Positions 1 to 5,008 of a stretch of DNA of 6,782 nucleotides are shown here, piece after piece (positions within the stretch are counted from its first letter, which is position 1; each line of letters opens with the position of its first letter). Source of the stretch: Candidatus Woesearchaeota archaeon (GTDB taxonomy: Archaea; Nanobdellota; Nanobdellia; UBA10117; WJKY01); contig WJKY01000077.1 of assembly GCA_014728835.1 (NCBI GenBank), positions 1 through 6,782 of the forward strand, given 5' to 3'. The notes under the pieces were generated by a model. It was given only the letters and a program-made list of their open reading frames with translations. It was not told the DNA's origin and did not search any database. Both the position numbers and the translations under genes were made by a program.

Positions 1-64
1 CCAGCAAGTAGGTCTTGAGCATGAACTAAAAGACGGCGACGTAGTAGAAATTTATACAAAATAG
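1..64 (+). CDS. C-terminal end of a TGS-domain GTPase (DRG/Obg-like), partial
   Basis: Reading from base 2, the frame encodes QQVGLEHELKDGDVVEIYTK and then TAG at 62-64; the rest of the gene lies left of the window. The pattern VGL-[DE]-H-x-L-x-D-G-D-V-V-x-I is the typical end of the TGS domain that closes archaeal DRG-type (developmentally regulated GTP-binding) proteins, which act in ribosome-associated translation control. The TGS call rests on this short match from memory. It could also come from another TGS protein such as a threonyl-tRNA synthetase-like or RelA-like protein, but in those the TGS domain is not at the C-terminus. The GTPase part cannot be seen. Confidence 0.6.
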   Translation, partial: QQVGLEHELKDGDVVEIYTK

Positions 65-91
65 AAATATACGCCAAATAATACAAATTGA

Positions 92-99
92 TTTAAATG
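92..99 (+). promoter_or_regulatory. Possible TATA-like box upstream of the coiled-coil gene
   Basis: TTTAAATG lies in the 62-nt gap after the GTPase fragment and before the first in-frame ATG at 127. Its centre is about 31 nt before that ATG, slightly long for a leaderless transcript. It competes with the better TATA sequence at 119-128. Confidence 0.25.
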
Positions 100-118
100 T
101 TACTTATTCAATAATAAC

Positions 119-128
119 AATATAAAAT
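119..128 (+). promoter_or_regulatory. TATA-box-like sequence (AATATAAAAT)
   Basis: AATATAAAAT is a close match to an archaeal TATA box. It abuts and overlaps the ATG at 127. If it is the functional box, transcription would start near 150, so the ATG at 127 would not be transcribed and the next in-frame ATG at 193 would be the start, with a leader of about 40 nt. It could also be chance in an AT-rich gap. Confidence 0.4.
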
Positions 129-170
129 GGGCAGCGCTAAAATCCAAAAGGATTTTGCTAGTCTATTTTT

Positions 171-191
171 CACTCGTAAATACTCGTTAAA
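171..191 (+). repeat. Tandem near-identical 10-mers just before the ATG at 193
   Basis: CACTCGTAAA (171-180) is followed directly by TACTCGTTAAA (181-191); ACTCGT recurs at exactly 10-nt spacing, about one helical turn, just upstream of the preferred start. It could be an operator-like double site in the leader. It would be coding sequence if translation starts at 127, and it may be chance. Confidence 0.25.
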
Positions 192-192
192 A

Positions 193-1461
193 ATGGGATT
201 CATAGATGCAATTAAAGCATTATTTTCCGCAAAAGAACCAATAGAAACAATTGATCTGCCATTTTCTCGTATAGATGTGTTTATCTCTCAGAATGCAGAT
301 AAATTAAGAACTACAGAACAAAGAGCTCAGAAATTTAAGGAAAGCCTTGAAAACAAATTCAAAAAAATAAAATTTCTATTAGAACAATTAAAGAACGCAG
401 AACCTTCATCAAATATAAGCGCTAGCAAATTAGTTGTAGTTGGAGAATCAATTAGAGATAATTTCTATAAAACAGCAACTAATACACTTGCATCTATGCC
501 TGAAGGAATACAAGATTTTTACATAAAAAGCGATGATATTTTCAAAGTTTTAAATTTAGATACAAGAAAAGCAAGTATATTATTAACAGTGTTTAAAGAT
601 GAAATGAATGAATTCAGCAAAGCCCTTGTTGAACTTAAAAAAGAATTAGATGTTTTCAAGAAATTTGTTAAAAAAGATTTGGCAGTGATTACAAAACATG
701 ATAAATTAATGGGTATTTTAGACATCTCAAAAGAATGTAAAGCAGATATTTCAAAAGCAAAAGATGAATTATCAAAAGTTAAAAGTGAATTAGATTTTTA
801 TGAATCTAAAAGAGAAAATATTAATAAAAAACTTGAAGATTTGAAAAAATCAAAACAAGCTCCAGATGTAATTAAACTTGATGAAGAAGCTAAAAAAATA
901 GAAAGCAAAAAAGATGCTATTGCTCATGAGATTGATACCAAATTTGCAGACATTAAAAGAGCTTTAAAGAAATTCAAATATTTGGTTGAACAAGGAGACT
1001 ACGAAGCTGATAAGAGAACAATAAGAGAATATCTTAAGTCGCCTTCAAAAGCATTTTTTACAGATTACAAACTTAATATTCTAAATGTTTTAGAGGAGTT
1101 AAAAAAAGCATTAAATGATTTGGATTTTGATGATAAACAAAAACAAACCATTAGCGAGCAACTAAATTCTTTGACAGAGGAATATTTTAAGAAAAAGCAA
1201 AAAGAACATAATTATCACAATAGTCTTTTGCAGGAAAATTATTCTCAAAAGACGCAGATTCTTACACCGCTTGTTTTTAAAGAAAAAGCATTAGAGCGAG
1301 AGCTTGAAACACTAGCAAGGAACTTAAATCAAGTGAGCGAAGATTTTGAGAAAAAACAAAAAGCACTTAATAATTATCAAGAAAAACTAACAAACCAACA
1401 TCAAAAACTTAGTAAGTTAGTAACTGATGTAACTGGTTTACCGGTTAGAGTTACAGATTAG
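193..1461 (+). CDS. Coiled-coil protein of unknown function (DPANN-type)
   Basis: About 422 aa, almost entirely charged helix rich in Lys, Glu, Asp, Leu and Asn. It has long heptad-like stretches (roughly residues 35-70, 125-160, 175-265 and 310-410) and no signal peptide or membrane segment. The ATG at 193 is preferred over the in-frame ATG at 127. MGFIDAIKALF makes a short amphipathic start like those of other archaeal coiled-coil proteins, followed by an acidic/hydrophobic stretch (ETIDLPFSRIDVFI). The 22 extra codons from 127 use CGT, TCG and ATC unlike the rest of the gene, and a TATA-like box sits at 119-128. If 127 is right the protein has 444 aa. The C-terminus (LVTDVTGLPVRVT) changes to a short strand-like tail. 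Long coiled coils suggest a scaffold, membrane-remodelling or chromosome-associated role, but nothing in the sequence fixes one. I recognise a general resemblance to uncharacterised DPANN coiled-coil proteins and no named family. Confidence 0.8.
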   Translation: MGFIDAIKALFSAKEPIETIDLPFSRIDVFISQNADKLRTTEQRAQKFKESLENKFKKIKFLLEQLKNAEPSSNISASKLVVVGESIRDNFYKTATNTLASMPEGIQDFYIKSDDIFKVLNLDTRKASILLTVFKDEMNEFSKALVELKKELDVFKKFVKKDLAVITKHDKLMGILDISKECKADISKAKDELSKVKSELDFYESKRENINKKLEDLKKSKQAPDVIKLDEEAKKIESKKDAIAHEIDTKFADIKRALKKFKYLVEQGDYEADKRTIREYLKSPSKAFFTDYKLNILNVLEELKKALNDLDFDDKQKQTISEQLNSLTEEYFKKKQKEHNYHNSLLQENYSQKTQILTPLVFKEKALERELETLARNLNQVSEDFEKKQKALNNYQEKLTNQHQKLSKLVTDVTGLPVRVTD

Positions 1462-1467
1462 GAAAAG

Positions 1468-1475
1468 TTTTTATG
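1468..1475 (+). promoter_or_regulatory. TATA box for the 120-aa gene (leaderless)
   Basis: TTTTTATG begins 7 nt after the stop of the coiled-coil gene. Its centre is about 27 nt before the ATG at 1499, the distance expected when transcription starts at or next to the start codon. No Shine-Dalgarno sequence is visible before 1499, which fits a leaderless message. Confidence 0.45.
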
Positions 1476-1498
1476 ACTTTAGAAATTAAAAAAATAAG

Positions 1499-1861
1499 AT
1501 GGAAGATCATCAATTAGGTTGTAAATTTGACAAACCAGTAAATGTAGAACAACTTTACAATATTTTGAAGAAAGTAGCAAAAGATACAAAATCAAACTTA
1601 TTTTTGAAACTAAAAGTATTACGTGAGTTTTGGCATGGAGATGATTTGGAAAACAAAACAGAAGATGGTACTGCATCATTTAGTGATCCAAATACAGAGA
1701 TAACCTTTTTTTTAAAACACCACGCAGATATTACCGGAAAAGAATCGCTTTTTGAAGGGGTTTATGCTAGTGGATTTGAATTACAAGAATTTCCATCTGT
1801 GCGAGATTATGCACAAACTATAGCCAATAAAATTAATGAGGCTTATAAGGAAAGCAAATAA
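1499..1861 (+). CDS. Hypothetical 120-aa protein
   Basis: A soluble, acidic-to-neutral protein with no signal peptide or membrane helix; I do not recognise a family. The predicted pattern by eye is a helix at about residues 15-30 (VEQLYNILKKVAKDT), a hydrophobic segment at 33-45, strand-like stretches at 57-75 (TASFSDPNTEITFFLK) and 83-96 (SLFEGVYASGFELQ), and a C-terminal helix at 99-118 (SVRDYAQTIANKINEAYKE). This looks like a small alpha/beta fold. The ATG at 1499 is the first good start and has a TATA-like box 27 nt upstream. The gene lies between the coiled-coil protein and hjc on the same strand with gaps of 37 and 32 nt, each holding its own TATA-like box, so co-regulation is not implied. 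The base composition matches its neighbours. Confidence 0.75.
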   Translation: MEDHQLGCKFDKPVNVEQLYNILKKVAKDTKSNLFLKLKVLREFWHGDDLENKTEDGTASFSDPNTEITFFLKHHADITGKESLFEGVYASGFELQEFPSVRDYAQTIANKINEAYKESK

Positions 1862-1863
1862 GA

Positions 1864-1871
1864 TTTTTATA
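1864..1871 (+). promoter_or_regulatory. TATA box for hjc (leaderless)
   Basis: TTTTTATA starts 2 nt after the stop of the 120-aa gene. Its centre is about 26-27 nt before the hjc ATG at 1894, the same geometry as the box at 1468-1475. There is no Shine-Dalgarno sequence in the gap, consistent with a leaderless hjc transcript. Confidence 0.5.
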
Positions 1872-1893
1872 CAATAATTTTCTAATTATTTAT

Positions 1894-2268
1894 ATGAAAG
1901 CTAAAGGTTCTAATGCAGAAAGAGAATTAGTGTCAATGTTTGCTGGTATTGGCTGGGGAGCTATACGAGTAGCAGGCTCTGGCTCATCTAAGTTTCCATC
2001 TCCAGATGTATTAGTAAGTAATGGCAATAAAGTTCTGGCAATAGAATGTAAAAGTACAAAGAAAAAATATCAGTATTTTAATCCCCTGCAAATAAGACAA
2101 TTACATGAATTTGCAAGTTTGTTTAATGCTGAACCTTGGCTTGCAATAAAATTTTCAACAGACTGGAAGTTTTTCAAACCAAATGACTTGTCCAAAAAGA
2201 AAAAAAGTTTTGGAGTCACACACAACCACAGAGATGCGAAGTTCTTTGCAGATCTTACTAGAAATTAA
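1894..2268 (+). CDS. hjc: Holliday junction resolvase Hjc
   Basis: A 124-aa archaeal resolvase, a dimeric Mg2+-dependent endonuclease that cuts four-way DNA junctions in recombination and fork restart. The PD-(D/E)XK nuclease-fold residues are in order: E9 in the N-terminal helix (SNAERELVSMF), R25 with the GSGSS loop at 28-32 (RVAGSGSS), D38 (PSPDVLV), then E51 and K53 (LAIECKST). The D38-E51-x-K53 spacing matches known Hjc proteins. The later helix (LQIRQLHEFASLF, 65-77) and strand (PWLAIKFS, 81-88) are also family-like, and the length is normal. The ATG at 1894 is supported by the family N-terminus (short basic MKAKGSN before the catalytic Glu) and by the TATA box. The last bases overlap the stop codon of the convergent 94-aa gene. 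All catalytic residues visible to me are present, so it should be active. Confidence 0.95.
   Translation: MKAKGSNAERELVSMFAGIGWGAIRVAGSGSSKFPSPDVLVSNGNKVLAIECKSTKKKYQYFNPLQIRQLHEFASLFNAEPWLAIKFSTDWKFFKPNDLSKKKKSFGVTHNHRDAKFFADLTRN
2194..2206 (-). terminator. Possible T-tract terminator of the minus-strand operon, inside hjc
   Basis: Read on the - strand this is T7-C-T5, about 60 nt after the stop of the last operon gene (94-aa membrane protein). Archaeal RNA polymerase often terminates on oligo-T tracts. The same bases encode Lys codons of hjc, so the tract may simply reflect coding; there is no hairpin. Confidence 0.25.
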
Positions 2269-2549
2269 TGTTTTACGTGATGTTTGTATTTTTTAAAATC
2301 CAATAATTTTTTAGACAAACCTTTTTTTCCCATAACTAAAAGCAAAGACAAAAATACAACAGCTAAAACAGCTAATCCAATAAATAAATAACCAAACTTA
2401 AACAATTCAGTTTCAGCAGTGTAAAAGTAAATCAAATAAATAATATATCCAAATAAAACTAATACAGCAATATTTACAAGTAAAAGACTGTAATAAAGTG
2501 TTTTTGTAGTTGGCTTATGAAAATGAACTGATTCAGGACGTTTTACCAT
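2265..2549 (-). CDS. Small two-helix membrane protein, hypothetical (94 aa)
   Basis: It has two clear transmembrane helices, about residues 18-43 (LYYSLLLVNIAVLVLFGYII and on) and 52-73 (FGYLFIGLAVLAVVFLSLLL and on), joined by a short acidic loop (TAETELF). The N-terminus is basic and the C-terminal tail strongly basic (KKGLSKKLLDFKKYKHHVKH), so both ends are probably cytoplasmic. I recognise no family. The ATG at 2547-2549 follows the TAA of AMP phosphorylase with no gap, and GGAG sits 9 nt upstream (2559-2562), so translation is coupled. Its stop shares a TTAA with the hjc stop. As the last gene of the RuBisCO/AMP phosphorylase operon it may assist the AI-2E-type membrane protein or anchor something at the membrane, but that is only a guess from position. 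Confidence 0.8.
   Translation of the reverse strand: MVKRPESVHFHKPTTKTLYYSLLLVNIAVLVLFGYIIYLIYFYTAETELFKFGYLFIGLAVLAVVFLSLLLVMGKKGLSKKLLDFKKYKHHVKH
2289..2328 (+). terminator. Cluster of T-tracts downstream of hjc
   Basis: Three runs of T (T6 at 2289-2294, T6 at 2307-2312, T7 at 2322-2328) lie 20-60 nt after the hjc stop, the kind of sequence that terminates archaeal transcription. They overlap the Lys-rich tail of the opposite gene, so they may be coding by-products. There is no stem-loop in front of them. Confidence 0.35.
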
Positions 2550-4037
2550 TTATTTTATCTCCACAGGCGACCATTTTTTGGAAAATTTCTTTGCATTGCT
2601 TAATTTCCAATCACTTTCTGCATAGATTGTGAATAATTTATCGCCTTTTTTGACTTTTGCATCTTTGTGAACGTAAAGATAAACACCAGCACCTTTACTT
2701 TTTGGAGCTCCGGCAAATCGTGCAATTCTGGATATTCTATCATCATTTAAAATTTTTATTTTACCAGATTTGTTTGCTTTAAAATTATAAGTATATTTTC
2801 CGACTTTAATGTTTTCAGGTTTGATATTAGGATTACCTCCCTGCGCTTTGATTATTTCTTTCATTTTTTCAAGTGCTTTTCCACTTTCTAATAATTTTTT
2901 TGCTTTCTTTTTTCCCTGACCTTTTTTAACTTTTCCACTTAGTTCTAATAAAATACCAGCCATTGTCAGAGCTTTTTCTTCCAAATCTTTTGGTCCTTTT
3001 TCATGGCCCTGCAAAACCCATAAAATATCTTTAGCTTCAAGTGCAGGACCAAGTCCGTTTCCAATTGGCTCTTCACCTTCTGTTTTAATTACTTTGACTT
3101 TAATCCCAAGTCTTTTACCTAAGTTTTCAAATTTCTTTTTTAATTGTTTAAATCTTTTTGCACTGCACTTAGCAAAGCGACCAACTGGAATATCAATTAA
3201 AACATGAGTGTCACCTTCAACATATTTTTTAGACGTTATAGAAGCCAGCAACATTGGTGTAGGATCTAATTCTAAAGAATGTTCAACTTTTACAATTGCA
3301 TCATCAGCTGGCGCAAGTTTTAATGCTCCGCCCCAAACCATACATCCTCCAGCTTTTTTTACAATGTCTTTGATTTCTTTAGTGCTTTCAAAACTAACAT
3401 CAGCTAAAACCTCCATAGTGTCTGCAGTGCCAGATGGACTTGTAATTGAGCGGCTTGAAGTTTTTGGCATCATTAAACCAGCTGCAGTAATAATAGGAAC
3501 TATTAACATAGTTGTTCTGTTTCCTGCAACACCACCAATGCAGTGTTTTCCTACAATTGGCTTTTTTTTCCATTTCAGAATATCACCTGTTTCAGCCATT
3601 GCTTTTGTTAGATGCTCAGTTTCTTTCATGCTAAAACCATGAGTATATGCAGCAGCAACAAAATAAGCAATTTCAGGTTGAGTAAGAATATTATCCACAA
3701 TATCATTTACAATATTATAAATCTCATCTACATTAATTTCTTTATTATCTAGTTTTTTCTTAATGCTTCCTATTGATTCTGGAATTTCTTCAGGTTCTAC
3801 AGTTACGATTTGTCCAGGGTTTAGATTTAGGGTTTCCCTGACTTCATCATAAACGCCAATGTCTTTGTTTTTCAGTTTTTTTGCAATATCAACAACAGCA
3901 ACAACATATTTTCCTTCAGCCATTACACGTACACGGTCACCAGATGTTACATCAAGTTCTTTAGCAATTTTTTCATTTAGAAGAACAATTAATGCGCCTC
4001 CTGATTCAATATCAAACACCTTGGTTTTTAGTTTCAT
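2550..4037 (-). CDS. deoA: AMP phosphorylase (archaeal DeoA family)
   Basis: A 495-aa enzyme, near the usual ~500 aa, that phosphorolyses AMP (and other NMPs) to free base and ribose-1,5-bisphosphate, opening the archaeal nucleotide-salvage route to RuBisCO. Residues 1-85 form the extra N-terminal domain that distinguishes AMP phosphorylase from thymidine/pyrimidine nucleoside phosphorylase. The central signature KHCIGGVAGNRTTMLIVPI (164-182, with G168) and KTSSRSITSPSGTADTMEVL (192-211) form the phosphate/AMP site. The probable general acid is D258 (ELDPTPML), followed by S266 and K290 (VGRFAKCS). The C-terminal part (about 405-485: KVGKYTYNFKANKSGKI to KKGDKLFTIYAES) is the biotinyl-like alpha/beta domain of the family. 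The start overlaps the stop of the AI-2E-type gene as ATGA, and the stop abuts the next ATG. No key residue is missing, so activity is expected. The isomerase that would use its product is not in the window. Confidence 0.95.
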   Translation of the reverse strand: MKLKTKVFDIESGGALIVLLNEKIAKELDVTSGDRVRVMAEGKYVVAVVDIAKKLKNKDIGVYDEVRETLNLNPGQIVTVEPEEIPESIGSIKKKLDNKEINVDEIYNIVNDIVDNILTQPEIAYFVAAAYTHGFSMKETEHLTKAMAETGDILKWKKKPIVGKHCIGGVAGNRTTMLIVPIITAAGLMMPKTSSRSITSPSGTADTMEVLADVSFESTKEIKDIVKKAGGCMVWGGALKLAPADDAIVKVEHSLELDPTPMLLASITSKKYVEGDTHVLIDIPVGRFAKCSAKRFKQLKKKFENLGKRLGIKVKVIKTEGEEPIGNGLGPALEAKDILWVLQGHEKGPKDLEEKALTMAGILLELSGKVKKGQGKKKAKKLLESGKALEKMKEIIKAQGGNPNIKPENIKVGKYTYNFKANKSGKIKILNDDRISRIARFAGAPKSKGAGVYLYVHKDAKVKKGDKLFTIYAESDWKLSNAKKFSKKWSPVEIK

Positions 4038-5005
4038 TTGTTTTTACCAAATAAATTAAAACTAGTTCCTTTGAATATAGCAATTACAATTAATAACAAC
4101 AAAGGCCCCAAGATAATTCCAGCAGGACCAATTAATAGTAAGCCGCCAAATATTCCAATTAATACAATTAATGGATGTATTGCTGCTCTTTTGCCAGTGT
4201 AAAATGGTCTTATAATGTAATCTAATATGCTTCCTATAATTAAACCATAAGTTATTAGTCCAAGCCCCATAATAATATCACCAGATATTATTGTATATGC
4301 CCCTGTTGGCAAGTAAACTAGATAAGGACCAAGTATAGGTATAAACGAAAGAATAGCTGCTACAAAGCCAGCAAGTATCCAATATTCGTAACCAAATAAG
4401 TAAAATCCAACTGCTGCAACAATACCTTGCAGAACAGCAATTAACAGCCAGACATAAATAAATGCATGAGTGTATCTTACTAATTCTCCAATAATTTCTT
4501 TCTTTTCAGATTTTTTCATAGGAATATTTTCTTTTAACCAAACCCATACTTTTTTCCCGTCTTTCAAAAAGTAAAAGAAAGACATCACAAATACAAAAAA
4601 TGATAAAAGAATTGTAGGAAGTTTAGATATTAAATCTGATAAATAATTTACAAATTTTGAAATAACAAGAGCCATAAATCTTCCAATTTCCTCTCCAAAT
4701 TTTTCTTTTGGAATTATTTGTGTAATCTCTGCACCTGAAACTTGAAGATAAGCTTGAGAAAACTCTGTTAATAAGAAATTAATTCCCCACGCAATAAATG
4801 AAAGTATTACTATAATAACCGCTATTGTAATCAAAGATGCACTAAACCATTTGTTAGTTTTTTTACTTAACCATTTGTAACCTGGATAGAATATATATGC
4901 AAGCACACCTGCAAAAGCAATTGCAGCGATAAATGGTTTGATTATGAACAAGCCAAGTATTATGGCGCCTAAAATTAATGCCCATTGAAATATTTTTTTA
5001 TCCAT
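4034..5005 (-). CDS. AI-2E family transporter / permease
   Basis: A 323-aa integral membrane protein of the AI-2E (UPF0118/PerM-like) family. It begins with a hydrophobic hairpin (residues 6-41), then a helix at about 55-79, a longer soluble stretch (80-128), a helix at 130-148, a basic linker (149-176), and a C-terminal bundle of hydrophobic segments from 181 to 311. Family motifs are visible: FIPILGPYLVYLP (221-233), D262 with RP (266-267), HPLIVLIGIFGG (277-288) and GPAGIILGP (293-301). Members have been linked to autoinducer-2 export or to Na+/H+ exchange, so the substrate cannot be read from sequence. The ATG at 5003-5005 is 3 nt after the rbcL stop, and the stop overlaps the AMP phosphorylase start by 4 nt (ATGA). 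Lying between the two salvage enzymes suggests, without proof, a role in moving a nucleoside, ribose compound, phosphate or ion needed by that pathway. Confidence 0.9.
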   Translation of the reverse strand: MDKKIFQWALILGAIILGLFIIKPFIAAIAFAGVLAYIFYPGYKWLSKKTNKWFSASLITIAVIIVILSFIAWGINFLLTEFSQAYLQVSGAEITQIIPKEKFGEEIGRFMALVISKFVNYLSDLISKLPTILLSFFVFVMSFFYFLKDGKKVWVWLKENIPMKKSEKKEIIGELVRYTHAFIYVWLLIAVLQGIVAAVGFYLFGYEYWILAGFVAAILSFIPILGPYLVYLPTGAYTIISGDIIMGLGLITYGLIIGSILDYIIRPFYTGKRAAIHPLIVLIGIFGGLLLIGPAGIILGPLLLLIVIAIFKGTSFNLFGKNK

Positions 5006-5008
5006 AGT

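Noticed and set aside
519..725. Minus-strand frame inside the coiled-coil gene
   Set aside because: Shadow of a Lys/Glu-rich gene; no ribosome site or partner genes.
1479..1679. Minus-strand frame over the 120-aa gene
   Set aside because: Leucine-rich artefact of the opposite strand; the + strand frame has a TATA-like box and a better protein pattern.
3208..3642. Open frame of 144 codons on the + strand inside AMP phosphorylase
   Set aside because: Lies wholly opposite a well-conserved gene, including its catalytic motifs, and encodes a low-information Ser/Ile/Pro-rich product; it is an antisense shadow.
2550..4037. Thymidine or pyrimidine-nucleoside phosphorylase
   Set aside because: The extra N-terminal domain of about 85 residues and the SSRSITSPSGTADTMEVL signature are those of archaeal AMP phosphorylase, and the RuBisCO context fits it.
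3859..4059. Plus-strand frame across the AMP phosphorylase/AI-2E junction
   Set aside because: Crosses two real genes on the other strand and shows no protein-like features.
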